Part shown: positions 36,661-45,467 of the stretch, in pieces
How positions within the stretch are numbered: position 1 is the first letter of the stretch
How the letters are laid out: each line of letters opens with the position of its first letter
Assembly: GCF_015687155.1 (NCBI RefSeq)
Contig: NZ_JADPQF010000003.1
Coordinates: forward strand, 434,001 to 498,000
Reading direction: 5' to 3'
DNA: 64,000 bases
DNA from: Aliikangiella sp. G2MR2-5
Lineage (GTDB): Bacteria; Pseudomonadota; Gammaproteobacteria; Enterobacterales; Kangiellaceae
Made by a program: the position numbers and the translations under genes
Notes under the pieces: generated by a model
Told to the model about the DNA's origin: nothing
Database searches by the model: none
The model's input: the letters and a program-made list of their open reading frames with translations, nothing else

Positions 36661-37290
36661 TCATCTCGCGACTTGCTGAATATTCTCACCCAAACGAAAA
36701 TTAAAGGCCACGCTGATCCTGGGCTTTTCGTCGTAGTGCGGCGCAACCATGTGCAACAGATATCCGGGGAATAAAAACATGGTGCCATTTTTAGGTGTGT
36801 AGTTGACCGTCGCTGCTGGCCGGTAAGGGGCGCCCACCGGAATAGGGTCAAAAAACATAATGTCTCCCGGCGCGATCCCGTTATTCCTCTCTTGCGGTGT
36901 TTCGTTGACATCAATATAGACACAACCGCTCCATTCGCATGGCAAGTGGGCGTGTGGTGCGTTCCAGGCGCCGAAATCATTAATATTGGCCCACAAAGAG
37001 CTGAGGTAAACAGGACTTTCGGACGGAAGGCGTTCAGCGTGACGGATCATCTGACAGCCAATCTGGAATACCTGCTCAGTCAGCCACTGTAACACCGGCG
37101 AGTCAGACTGATGGAGGTTATCATCAGAATGCCAGCCCCTTTGATTGGAGCGAGAGATGCCTTCCTTATCACTGTCCCTTAAGCGCAATAGCTGGTTTTT
37201 AATGTCTTCCAGTTCCCGCGGGCTGGTGGGGATCAGGGACTCAAATATCGGTACTCCGAAATGGGAGCGGTTCTCGGCTTTGATTGACAT
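36661..37290 (-). CDS. Putative 2-oxoglutarate-Fe(II) oxygenase, TIGR02466 family
   Basis: A 209-residue cytoplasmic protein of the TIGR02466 dioxygenase group. The double-stranded beta-helix metal ligands can be seen: an H-x-H/D motif in WNAPHAHLP, and a distal LFPGYLLHMVAPH with the 2-oxoglutarate arginine in KPRISVAFNF. These proteins occur in phage and marine bacteria, often near prolyl hydroxylase-like genes, with no known substrate. It converges with the PKD/CGGCH gene, and a weak hairpin (AGACAGC / GCTGTCT, 36576-36608) lies between them. Confidence 0.85.
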   Translation of the reverse strand: MSIKAENRSHFGVPIFESLIPTSPRELEDIKNQLLRLRDSDKEGISRSNQRGWHSDDNLHQSDSPVLQWLTEQVFQIGCQMIRHAERLPSESPVYLSSLWANINDFGAWNAPHAHLPCEWSGCVYIDVNETPQERNNGIAPGDIMFFDPIPVGAPYRPAATVNYTPKNGTMFLFPGYLLHMVAPHYDEKPRISVAFNFRLGENIQQVAR

Positions 37291-37490
37291 AGTGTATTTA
37301 GGTTCTTAATTCTGACTATTTGCCTAGTATATCCTCTGAGGAATAAAACCTCGACCCGGTCTTTATTTTCTTAAGACGCTCAAAAATTAGACTTTTCGCT
37401 TTTCTGCATATTCCCTGCACATTTTTACGAGATATTAAGCAATATTGCAAAATAGAGATATAATCCGCCGCTTGTTTTAGAGGAGTAAAA

Positions 37491-39842
37491 ATGAAGACGA
37501 ATAAAAGCATGGTTAGCACATTAAAGCCCGTGGTTGTCGCGGTGAGCATGGCGATTGGGCAACAGGCTTTCGCTTGTGAAACATCATTAGTAGTCAATAG
37601 TATTGACGATCCTACAGGTGATTTGACTACCTTTGAAGAAGCCATGGCGGCTACCGCTGATTGCGGCGAGCAAGATATCAGTATTACTTTTGCTGAAAAT
37701 TTAGCGGGACAGATAATTTCTCACGGCGATTATACTTATGGTCTATATGGCGGAAACAACTATACGATCACCGGCCCGCAAGCGGAGCGAGTGATTATCC
37801 AGAAATCCAGCTCGTCTTATGAGCTCTTCAATATTGCTGAAGCTGGCACATTAAAACTTAGTAACGTTGAACTTGATGGCCAGCAAGTGGTAAATCGCGC
37901 ACATTCAGCGATTAATGTTAGTGCAGCTGATTCCAGTCTGGAAATCGATAATGTAAAGATTCATGGTTTTTACGGGTACGATGTTTATGGTGCGGCGATC
38001 CGGTCTGAATATGGTGGACCGCTAACTATCAGAAACAGTGAAATTAGCGATAATAAAACATACCGGAGAGGCGGTGGTGTCCATGCATTCGATTCGTCAC
38101 TGGAAATTATCGATAGTGTTTTTGACGGAAACCTCGCAGAAGGGGATATTAGCTATTCCGGTGGTGGAGCGATTAGTTTTTCCGGCGAGTATGGCAGTGC
38201 CGAGCTAAGCATCAGCGGTTCGACATTTCGCAACAATAGAGCCCGAAATTATGGCGGCGCAATTTATCAGAGTACCTCTCGTAGCGTTGTCATTGAAGAT
38301 AGTATTTTTGAAAATAACAGCGTGACTGCTGCGAGTAATGAGTATGGAACCGGCGCAGCTGCTGAAGCACATGGTGGTGCTATTACCCTTGACCGTTCAA
38401 CTGGCGTGACTGTTAGCGGTTCACAGTTTAATAATAACTCGGCAACCAATTATGGTGGCGCCATGTATATTGGCCGAAGTGGCCGAAGTGGTAATATTCA
38501 AATCTCTGATACAACTTTTACCGGCAATCAAGCGATATACAGTGCCGGGGAGTCTACTTTGGCTCACGGTGGAGCCATTTATGTTGGTGCTGCTGTCGGA
38601 GACCCGGTCACCATTTCACTCAGTGATACAAGCATTGTCGACGGCGGCGCCGATGGTAATGGTGGTGGTGTATATATTCAAGGTGCCGGCGTGACTTTCA
38701 TTATTGATGCATCACGCATTACCAATAATAGCGCCGATGACGGCGGCGGTATCTATAACGAAAACTTACTAACCGTTCGCAACAGCATTATTGAAAAAAA
38801 TAGTGCAAACTCCGCATTTGGTGGCGGAATTTTTACTGGCAATTCAGAGATGTCGACAACGACGTTAATAAACTCGACTTTTTTTGAAAATCGCGCGGTT
38901 ACCTCTGGTGATGAAATCTATACCCAGGCGGGGGGAGCGACCAATATGGCTAATGTTTTAGTCGTCAACAACAACGTGGAAGTTGTCGATGACTGTTTCG
39001 GTGCTCTAAGTAAAAATGTGACTAACTGGGTTCAGGATGGAACATGTAGTTCGATGTTTATCGGCGATCCAGAACTCTTTGACCCGGAAAATGGTGATCT
39101 TAGACCGATCCCTTCAAGCTCCGCAGTAAATGCTGGCGACAATAGTGAGTCTCCCGAGACGGATTTCAATGGCACTATTCGTCCTCAGGAATTATATGCT
39201 GATATCGGTGCTTATGAGTATAACCCTGATGGTGACTTCGATGGGGACGGTATTAATGATCCTGAAGATGCTTTTCCTCTCGATGATTCAGAAACGCTTG
39301 ATACCGATGGCGACGGTATAGGTAACAACACCGATACCGATGATGATAATGATGGTGTAGCAGATAGCGATGATGCTTTTCCACTTGACGATTCTGAAAC
39401 GATTGATACTGACGGAGATGGTATAGGAAATAACTCCGATGTTGACGATGACGGTGATGGTGTAGCAGATAGCGATGATGCTTTTCCACTCGACGATTCT
39501 GAAACGCTTGATACCGACGGAGATGGTACAGGAAATAACTCCGATGTTGACGATGACGGTGATGGCGTAGCAGATAGCGATGATGCTTTTCCACTCGACG
39601 ATTCTGAAACGCTTGATACCGACGGAGATGGTATAGGAAATAATTCCGATACTGACGATGACGGTGATGGTGTAGCAGATAGCGACGATGCTTTTCCACT
39701 CGATGCTTCGCGATCGGAAGAAAGTATTTCTTCCGGTGGTGGCGCAATGAACTGGCTATGGGCGCTAGTACTTTTATTTGTAAGACGAGTACCCTTATCA
39801 ATAAGCACTGCAAGAAAAAAATTATGCGGTAGAGAAAAATAG
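37491..39842 (+). CDS. Secreted beta-helix protein with TSP3 calcium repeats and GlyGly-CTERM-like tail
   Basis: A 783-residue exported surface protein. A signal peptide ends near AFA-C (about residue 28). Residues 40-560 are a right-handed parallel beta-helix of the polymorphic-outer-membrane/pectate-lyase type (repeats like NNSATNYGGAMYIG and NNSADDGGGIYNE). Residues 592-750 hold five 35-residue thrombospondin type 3 repeats (DTDGDGIGNN, DDDGDGVADSDDAFPLDDSET) with acidic calcium-binding loops. The end has a Gly-Gly-Gly patch and a hydrophobic helix then RR, the GlyGly-CTERM layout processed by rhombosortase in T2SS-positive bacteria, but 17 more residues follow. A GAGGAG ribosome site is 5 nt upstream. 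Confidence 0.85.
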   Translation: MKTNKSMVSTLKPVVVAVSMAIGQQAFACETSLVVNSIDDPTGDLTTFEEAMAATADCGEQDISITFAENLAGQIISHGDYTYGLYGGNNYTITGPQAERVIIQKSSSSYELFNIAEAGTLKLSNVELDGQQVVNRAHSAINVSAADSSLEIDNVKIHGFYGYDVYGAAIRSEYGGPLTIRNSEISDNKTYRRGGGVHAFDSSLEIIDSVFDGNLAEGDISYSGGGAISFSGEYGSAELSISGSTFRNNRARNYGGAIYQSTSRSVVIEDSIFENNSVTAASNEYGTGAAAEAHGGAITLDRSTGVTVSGSQFNNNSATNYGGAMYIGRSGRSGNIQISDTTFTGNQAIYSAGESTLAHGGAIYVGAAVGDPVTISLSDTSIVDGGADGNGGGVYIQGAGVTFIIDASRITNNSADDGGGIYNENLLTVRNSIIEKNSANSAFGGGIFTGNSEMSTTTLINSTFFENRAVTSGDEIYTQAGGATNMANVLVVNNNVEVVDDCFGALSKNVTNWVQDGTCSSMFIGDPELFDPENGDLRPIPSSSAVNAGDNSESPETDFNGTIRPQELYADIGAYEYNPDGDFDGDGINDPEDAFPLDDSETLDTDGDGIGNNTDTDDDNDGVADSDDAFPLDDSETIDTDGDGIGNNSDVDDDGDGVADSDDAFPLDDSETLDTDGDGTGNNSDVDDDGDGVADSDDAFPLDDSETLDTDGDGIGNNSDTDDDGDGVADSDDAFPLDASRSEESISSGGGAMNWLWALVLLFVRRVPLSISTARKKLCGREK
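39264..39725 (+). repeat. Five 105-bp in-frame tandem repeats (TSP3)
   Basis: Copies begin at 39264, 39369, 39474, 39579 and 39684, each 105 bp (35 codons). The unit starts GATGATGCTTTTCC. Copies 2-5 are nearly identical at the DNA level, the last truncated by the tail. They encode the calcium-binding TSP3 units and are not CRISPR. Confidence 0.97.
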
Positions 39843-39876
39843 TAAGTATTAAAAAAGAGCATTTTTTGCTTTCTGA

Positions 39877-39905
39877 GCGAATCTGGGAGTCAAACTCAGA
39901 TTCGC
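39877..39905 (+). terminator. Putative terminator hairpin after the TSP3 protein
   Basis: Stem GCGAATCT / AGATTCGC with an inner GAGT / ACTC helix, about 35 nt after the stop. The T-tail is weak, so it could be Rho-assisted. Confidence 0.35.
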
Positions 39906-40127
39906 ACTTCCATAAATCATAAAACTTTGACTAAGGCCAATTATATTCTTGGCTTGATTTTTAATCCGTTTTCTAGCTTTAGTTTAAGTTCTCGTTTCAC
40001 AGTCTAATTCCTTATCCGTTCAAAAATAACCAGCTAAAACCGCCTGCTGCTTTTATCCGAGAAAAAAACAAAGTTAAAATACAATCTACACTTAGTAGTA
40101 ATAACTCATCTATCGAAGGAGCAAGTT

Positions 40128-41780
40128 GTGAAAATCACAATGGCCCAATTGAATTTTACAGTTGGAGATGTTGACGGTAATCTCGAAAAGATTATTGATG
40201 CCTACAGGTTAGTCGAAAATGAAGATGGGTTATTGGTTTGCTCTGAGTTAGCGCTTACCGGCTACTATCCGCAAGATCTTGTCTATCAGCAAGGCATTAT
40301 AGAAAAACAATTAGAAGCGCTAGCTAAGTTGAAAACTTTTACTCAGGGAAAAGCTGCAGGAGTAGTTGTTGGCTATATTGCGAAAAATCATTCGGACGAG
40401 GGTAAACCGCTATTCAATGCATTGGCTGTATTAAGCAATGGAGAACAGATATTCGAATACCACAAAAAGCTACTGCCCACCTACAATGTATTTGATGAGT
40501 CACGGCACTTTAATACTGGAGAAGGAACTGGCATTTTTGAGTATAAGGGTAAAAAAATTGGCTTTTCCATTTGTGAAGATATCTGGGCTCGCACCAGCTT
40601 TTTCAACTATTCATTTGATCCGGTTGAAGCGCTCGAAAAAGAGAATATTGAAGTGTTGATCAGTATTAACGCATCACCAAGTAATTTAGGAAAACAGCAG
40701 GACAGATTATGCGTGATTGCCGCAACAGCTCGAAGACTTCATGCGCCTTTGGTTTATGTCAATCAGGTTGGAGGAAATGACGAACTGGTATTTGATGGTG
40801 CTAGCTTAATAGTAAACGAAGTTGGTGAGGTTCTTACGGCCCTACCTGCTTTTGAGGAGCAGCTAAAAACTATCGATTTGAATGAGTTAAAACCAACGCA
40901 ATTCAAACCAATCAGTGATGATGAAATTAGATACCGACAAACGATATTGGGTATTAGAGACTATATCCAGAAATGCGGATTTAATAAGGTCGTCATTGGA
41001 AGCTCTGGCGGAATTGATTCTGCGGTTACGCTGGCAATATGTGCTGAAGCACTTGGTAGTGCAAATGTTACCGCGATCACTATGCCGTCAAAATTTTCTT
41101 CAAAAGGAAGTGTCGATGATTCTATAGCTCTCTGTGAAAACTTGGGTGTCAGGCTATTGACTGCACCAATTGGAGAAGAGTACGAGTTAGCCGTGAAGCA
41201 GTTTGAAGCAATGGCAGGAGAACATCCTTCAAAATTGACGAAGGAAAATATCCAGGCCCGTATTCGTGGCAGAAAGTTGATGGAATATAGCAATCAATTT
41301 GGCGCACTCGTTGTTTCAACTGGAAATAAAAGTGAAATGAGCGTGGGTTACGCAACGCTTTATGGAGACATGAATGGTGGAGTAAATCCGCTAGGAGACC
41401 TTTATAAGATGGAAGTTTATGCGTTGGCCAAATACTTTAATCAGAAAGCTGGAAAAGAAGTTATTCCTCAAGCCATTATTGATAAGGCTCCGAGTGCAGA
41501 ACTTTCAGAAGAGCAGCTTGATAGCGATTTTCTGCCTGACTACCGGTTATTGGATGCAGTTTTAAAGTTATACATAGAAGGTCGACTGTTAAGCGAATCT
41601 GAAGTCAACGAATGTAATTTGACGATTAAAGAATTTGGTCCATCAAATGAAGAGTTAAATAAAATTCATCAAATGGTAAACAGAGCTGAATTCAAACGAA
41701 AACAGGCTCCGCCGATTATCAGAATACAGAAGAAGAGTTTCGGTGTCGGTAGACGAATGCCTGTTGCGGCTAAATATTAG
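40128..41780 (+). CDS. nadE: Glutamine-dependent NAD+ synthetase
   Basis: This enzyme converts deamido-NAD and ATP to NAD using glutamine as nitrogen source. The N-terminal carbon-nitrogen hydrolase domain (about 1-240) has SELALTGYYP, the KKLLP lysine and the nucleophile SICEDIW. The C-terminal NAD synthase domain has the ATP-binding GSSGGIDSAV and STGNKSEMSVGYATLYGD. Length is 550. The start is a GTG (40128) after AAGGAGC. It stands alone, preceded by 285 bp. Confidence 0.96.
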   Translation: MKITMAQLNFTVGDVDGNLEKIIDAYRLVENEDGLLVCSELALTGYYPQDLVYQQGIIEKQLEALAKLKTFTQGKAAGVVVGYIAKNHSDEGKPLFNALAVLSNGEQIFEYHKKLLPTYNVFDESRHFNTGEGTGIFEYKGKKIGFSICEDIWARTSFFNYSFDPVEALEKENIEVLISINASPSNLGKQQDRLCVIAATARRLHAPLVYVNQVGGNDELVFDGASLIVNEVGEVLTALPAFEEQLKTIDLNELKPTQFKPISDDEIRYRQTILGIRDYIQKCGFNKVVIGSSGGIDSAVTLAICAEALGSANVTAITMPSKFSSKGSVDDSIALCENLGVRLLTAPIGEEYELAVKQFEAMAGEHPSKLTKENIQARIRGRKLMEYSNQFGALVVSTGNKSEMSVGYATLYGDMNGGVNPLGDLYKMEVYALAKYFNQKAGKEVIPQAIIDKAPSAELSEEQLDSDFLPDYRLLDAVLKLYIEGRLLSESEVNECNLTIKEFGPSNEELNKIHQMVNRAEFKRKQAPPIIRIQKKSFGVGRRMPVAAKY

Positions 41781-42688
41781 ATGTACACGAATATTGAAAA
41801 GAACAAGATTTACATGTTCAACAAGTCATTTGAAGTGACCAAACCATATTTTCAATCGATGCTTACATCATCCCTTTGTGTGGATAACTACTGTACTCTT
41901 GAATATTTACGTCTGTCTAAATAAATGCAAATAACAGCGCCTTACAGTTAGTTCATCTCCTCTATTTCTAATATAAAATCGTGCAGTTTCATTGTCGCCG
42001 AATTTTACGTAAACAATTGCTTTTAAGTTAACCAAAACAGAGCGATGCACTTGAGTCAACTGGTTTGCATCGAGTTGCACAATTAATTCTTTTAATGAAG
42101 TGCGAACTAAAGCTTCTGCTGGCTTACCATTATCATCGCGCCGGACGACTTCAACACCGACTTTACCGGAATATGATTATCCAGAAAACAAATATCAGTA
42201 GGATTTTTCGAAATACTCGATAGATTGTGACCAATCACGGTATAAAGGGGCACCAATAGCGGAAAATCTACCTCATACAGAAAACAGGGGGACAAGTTGA
42301 ACCTACCCCGTCTCGGGGATTTTTATCATATAGCGCCGACGATTTAATCAATAGGAAGAGAGCATTCAGTTTATTTTTTAATTTGGACTATTCCTGCTAC
42401 TATTTAAATTCAAGCAACTAAATTTCCAATAAACTGGCCCTGCGGAAAAAGAGATAGTGGGAATGCCACTATATAAAATATATTGATATCCATTTTTTGG
42501 GATTAATTCTCGAGGAACTCGCTTATTCAATACACAATATGAAATGATAGAAATAAGATCGTTGAAGATGTGTCGAATAATGCTAACATAGATATTAAAA
42601 TACCAATCTTAGAGCTCTTAGCTTGAAACTATTTTGCAGTAGGCCGCAAAGTTTCAGTGAAATAGCATGAGTCAAAGGCATTAGCGCA
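41781..42688. other. Gene-poor stretch containing a LytTR regulator remnant
   Basis: About 900 bp between nadE and the transporter gene. It contains the decayed regulator at 41907-42295. A small GC-rich hairpin (CCCCG-TCT-CGGGG at 42306-42318, then TTTTTAT) and a hairpin ATAGTGG-GAATG-CCACTAT at 42454-42472 were also seen. Elsewhere nothing was identified. Confidence 0.5.
41907..42295 (-). pseudogene. Frameshifted, deleted LytTR response-regulator remnant
   Basis: Read on the minus strand, one frame gives a receiver-domain fragment (NPTDICFLDNHIP, the phosphoacceptor Asp region). A +1 shift near 42165 joins it to GKVGVEVVRR, restoring the usual FLDxHxPGxxGxEV pattern. About a hundred or more residues are then missing, and the sequence goes straight to a LytTR domain piece (LVRTSLKELIVQLDANQ, then QVHRSVLVNLKAIVYV ... 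DELTVRRCYLHLFRQ) ending in TAA at 41907-41909. The LytTR part is continuous. It looks like a decayed AlgR/LytR-type regulator. Inference from motif resemblance. Confidence 0.7.
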
Positions 42689-44362
42689 GTGAAAAATATC
42701 AAAAGACTCTCTATTGGCGAGCGAATACTTTCAATTGCTACCAGAATAAGACCCGGCGAAGGCAAAGTAACTTACGTACTTATTCTAAATGCATACCTTA
42801 TTCTTTTTTCTCACTATTTGCTCAAAGTGATTCGCGAGACTTTGATTTTAAGTAATGGTACCGCTCTGGATAAAAGTCTGGCGAATGCAATTACAGCGTT
42901 AATCATTACTTTCATTGTATCTGTATACGGGTGGTTTTATTGTAAATACAAAAACAGACAAGACAAGGACTTACTTACGCTGTTAGTTAACGGCTTTTTC
43001 TTTGTTAATATCGTTCTTTTTATGGTTGGAATGGTTATTGGAATTGAAAGTCCAATGATCTTTTACGTGTGGCAGGGCATATACGGGATACTTGTGGTAT
43101 CCCATTTTTGGTCGTTCTGTGCCGATATTATGAATAAAAAGTCTGGCCAAAGATTATTCCCCCCGATTATGGTGGGAGCTAGTCTAGGCGCCTGGAGCGG
43201 CTCGTATCTTGCTGATATGGTTTATTCTATTTCCGGCGTTTTTAGTGTAATGTTAACTGCTCTCACTTGCCTGGCACTAGCAACATTTACTTCCCGCTAC
43301 GCCTGCCGCATACTGCCAGAGCATAGCCGTAATCACTCTGTTGAAATTGAGGATGAACGAAAAAATTATCCTGTCTGGGAAGGTTTTAAGCTCGTCTTTC
43401 AAAAAAGGTACTTGTTGTATACGGCATTGTTTGTTCTTTTAATGAACTGGATCAACTCAACTGGCGAGTTTATCTTTGCTTCGTATGTGAAAGATGAGGC
43501 AATTCGTCTGGCGAATAGTGATTTATCTTTAGAGCAAGATTCGCTGATTTCTGCCTATTACTCGAGTTACTATACTTGGGTGAGTGTTATCGGTTTTGTT
43601 TTACAGGCTGTTGTCGTTTCCAGGTTGCTTGTTTGGCTGGGGCTCAAAGGGAGCCTTTATGTTCTTCCCATTGTCATGATTTTGGGGTATGGATTACTTG
43701 CACTATTTCCTGTTTTTGTTATCGCCCGAATGACCATGATTATGGAGAATAGTTGTTCATACAGTATAGCGAATACCGCGAAAAATATTCTGTACCTGCC
43801 TTTGGAAAGAGAAGAGAAGTACGTGGGAAAAACCACAATTGATACTTTTTTTTGGCGGTTAGGAGACTTGCTTCAATATCTTGTAATAGCCATTAGTATC
43901 AACTATTTTGCATGGGGAAGCATTCACTTTATCTGGCTAAACCTTTTGCTCTCTGTCATCATGTTTTTTGTCGCCTATATGTTAATGAAAAATTATCGCT
44001 TATCGACCGCTGGAGATGTTAGAGGTAGTGCTCCTATTGCCAGCCGAGGTATTCCGAAATTGTCGATACCTCCAGGTATTACTGTGAGAGGCGTCATTGG
44101 CGAAGATATTTTTGTTGATAACGACCCTGGTGATGCTTTCAGATATTTTCTGCTAACCCCGGAAAATATTCCGTTTCCCCGATGGATTCGATTTGATCCG
44201 CATCATCTTACTTTAGATATAACGCCACCATCAAATAGTGAAGGTGAACTCTCTTTAATTTTGAGGGTTACCGATGCTGATGAACTTAGCTGCGAAATTG
44301 ACCTACATATAAAGTGGTTTGAGGGGGCTATTCTTAGTGAAGGTTTGTTTGAGATTTCTTAA
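42689..44362 (+). CDS. ADP/ATP-carrier-like (NTP transporter family) protein with C-terminal Ig/cadherin-like domain
   Basis: A 557-residue membrane protein. Residues 25-440 hold about 12 hydrophobic helices of the bacterial nucleotide-transporter (Npt/TLC) family: LILFSHYLLKVIRETLIL, FYVWQGIYGILVVSHFWSF, LFPPIMVGASLGAWSGS and the helix-rich second half are typical of this family. After a hinge, residues 455-550 resemble a cadherin-like/putative Ig domain (GDAFRYFLLTPENIPFPRWI, FDPHHLTLDITPPS, LILRVTDADELSCEI). I know no such fusion as standard for the family. Start GTG 42689 with only a distant AAAGG. Confidence 0.75.
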   Translation: MKNIKRLSIGERILSIATRIRPGEGKVTYVLILNAYLILFSHYLLKVIRETLILSNGTALDKSLANAITALIITFIVSVYGWFYCKYKNRQDKDLLTLLVNGFFFVNIVLFMVGMVIGIESPMIFYVWQGIYGILVVSHFWSFCADIMNKKSGQRLFPPIMVGASLGAWSGSYLADMVYSISGVFSVMLTALTCLALATFTSRYACRILPEHSRNHSVEIEDERKNYPVWEGFKLVFQKRYLLYTALFVLLMNWINSTGEFIFASYVKDEAIRLANSDLSLEQDSLISAYYSSYYTWVSVIGFVLQAVVVSRLLVWLGLKGSLYVLPIVMILGYGLLALFPVFVIARMTMIMENSCSYSIANTAKNILYLPLEREEKYVGKTTIDTFFWRLGDLLQYLVIAISINYFAWGSIHFIWLNLLLSVIMFFVAYMLMKNYRLSTAGDVRGSAPIASRGIPKLSIPPGITVRGVIGEDIFVDNDPGDAFRYFLLTPENIPFPRWIRFDPHHLTLDITPPSNSEGELSLILRVTDADELSCEIDLHIKWFEGAILSEGLFEIS

Positions 44363-44419
44363 ATGAAATACAAACCGAGATAAGCGATTTTTTGTCGTAA
44401 AAAGCAGCTTAGCTGAACT

Positions 44420-44446
44420 GACGACCCTTAAAGGATAAGAGTCGTC
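44420..44446 (-). terminator. Possible hairpin between convergent genes
   Basis: Stem GACGAC / GTCGTC plus an inner CTTA / TAAG helix with a 1-nt mismatch. No T-run, so terminator status is weak. Confidence 0.3.
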
Positions 44447-44464
44447 CGAAATTCTTTATTTCTT

Positions 44465-44842
44465 CTAGAAAAGATTTATTTTATAGGAATCCATCTGACT
44501 GGAGTAGGTCGCCAGATTGTGTTTGACCGGATCAAAAGATACACCTGAACCAGAAATCTGATAGGAAAATTCACCGCCACCAGCATAGTTGCTACAATTG
44601 ACCGTTAAAATTACGCTGCTTGCTTTCGGGTTGAGGTTTTTCAAACTTCTCAAGTAGTTATTGAGTGGAAGCGTTGCATTTGGTGAAGTAGGAAATCCGT
44701 TACCTGAAGCAATAAAAACAGTGCCACTTCCAAAGCGATCAGTTGTATCCGGGCTTAATTCGATTTCGATTCGATTGTCGCAAGTATTGACTGTAATACT
44801 AACATTATCATCGGTGTTATTTAGTTCAATAGGCGTAGCCAT
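44465..44842 (-). CDS. Orphan 125-residue protein
   Basis: No family recognised. It has no signal peptide or membrane helix. Composition is rich in Ser, Thr and Asn, and alternating hydrophobic residues suggest beta strands (SITVNTCDNRIEIELS, SSVILTVNCSNYAGGGEFSYQ). Two cysteines. The ribosome site AAGGAG 7 nt before the ATG is strong, which supports a real gene. A 10-bp inverted repeat lies 71-103 bp upstream. Converges on the transporter-fusion gene. Confidence 0.75.
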   Translation of the reverse strand: MATPIELNNTDDNVSITVNTCDNRIEIELSPDTTDRFGSGTVFIASGNGFPTSPNATLPLNNYLRSLKNLNPKASSVILTVNCSNYAGGGEFSYQISGSGVSFDPVKHNLATYSSQMDSYKINLF

Positions 44843-45234
44843 TTTCTTTCTCCTTAAAGCATTTAATAAATTTTAAAAGAAGACTTTATGTCTCTTTCCA
44901 TTTCATTGAATTATGAGTATCGATAGTCAAATAACCGATACTCATTGAACATAGCAGAAGAAAAAAAAGGCAATGAAAAATTGTCGAGATATTTTTAATT
45001 TAATTTAGCTGCGAGATTGTTGACAGTTTTATTACATAAATTGGTGACAATAATATCTCCATTGATAAGAAGTTAAACTCGCCATGAGTTTATACGCTCA
45101 CATATTGCTGTTAATTTGTATTTTTTCTAATTGCTGAAAATTTTCATAAAAGTAACTTTTGAATTGAGATGAGCAGTTTTAATATTTATCGGTGAGCATT
45201 TAATTATGATGACCAGGATATTGGGCTATATGTC
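44843..45234. other. Intergenic region with a long inverted repeat
   Basis: About 390 AT-rich bp upstream of the orphan gene. Apart from the inverted repeat at 44913-44945 and the strong ribosome site for the orphan gene, no gene was found. Confidence 0.4.
44913..44945. promoter_or_regulatory. Operator-like inverted repeat upstream of the orphan gene
   Basis: Perfect arms ATGAGTATCG (44913-44922) and CGATACTCAT (44936-44945) with a 13-nt AT-rich spacer. Arm centres are 23 nt apart, about two helical turns, which suits a dimeric regulator. Confidence 0.45.
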
Positions 45235-45414
45235 ATGAATAGCGGGCAACTTGAAGAGAAACTGGGACAATCGACAAATAATAACAGTCAAATCTTTGGT
45301 TGGGTTATTGATGGACAGCGAGTCAGACAAACTTGTTTTTTTGCGGTGACCTGGTTCAATTTTGAAGGCGTTGAAGATCAGCTTTCGCTAGCGGTATCCA
45401 GACAAGTTAGATAA
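45235..45414 (+). CDS. Possible small protein or gene remnant, 59 residues
   Basis: ATG 45235 to TAA 45414 gives 59 residues (NSGQLEEKLGQ ... QIFGWVIDGQRVRQTC ... VTWFNFEGVEDQL). The frame stays open 39 bases further upstream to a TGA at 45193, so it might be a 3' remnant of a larger gene. No clear ribosome site. A strong terminator follows directly, which argues that a plus-strand transcript ends here. Not recognised. Confidence 0.35.
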   Translation: MNSGQLEEKLGQSTNNNSQIFGWVIDGQRVRQTCFFAVTWFNFEGVEDQLSLAVSRQVR

Positions 45415-45417
45415 TAT

Positions 45418-45446
45418 AAAAGGAAAGCCAAATGACTTTCCTTTTT
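45418..45446. terminator. Bidirectional terminator
   Basis: Perfect 10-bp stem AAAAGGAAAG / CTTTCCTTTT with an 8-nt loop and T-runs on both strands. It sits 3 nt after the small plus-strand ORF and 22 nt past the stop of the minus-strand lectin/PI-PLC gene. Confidence 0.75.
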
Positions 45447-45467
45447 ACTTTCCTTGAAGTGAGTTTC

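Noticed and set aside
39264-39725. Possible CRISPR array from regular spacing
   Set aside because: Repeats are contiguous 105-bp units in frame and encode protein. There are no unique spacers and no cas genes.
39212-39862. Long minus-strand ORF with Ser-rich repeats opposite the TSP3 gene
   Set aside because: It is the antisense shadow of the 105-bp repeat region. The plus strand encodes a clear signal peptide, beta-helix and TSP3 units.
42304-42325. CCCCG-TCT-CGGGG hairpin with T-run as a terminator
   Set aside because: No plus-strand gene ends before it, the stem is only 5 bp and it lies beside a pseudogene.
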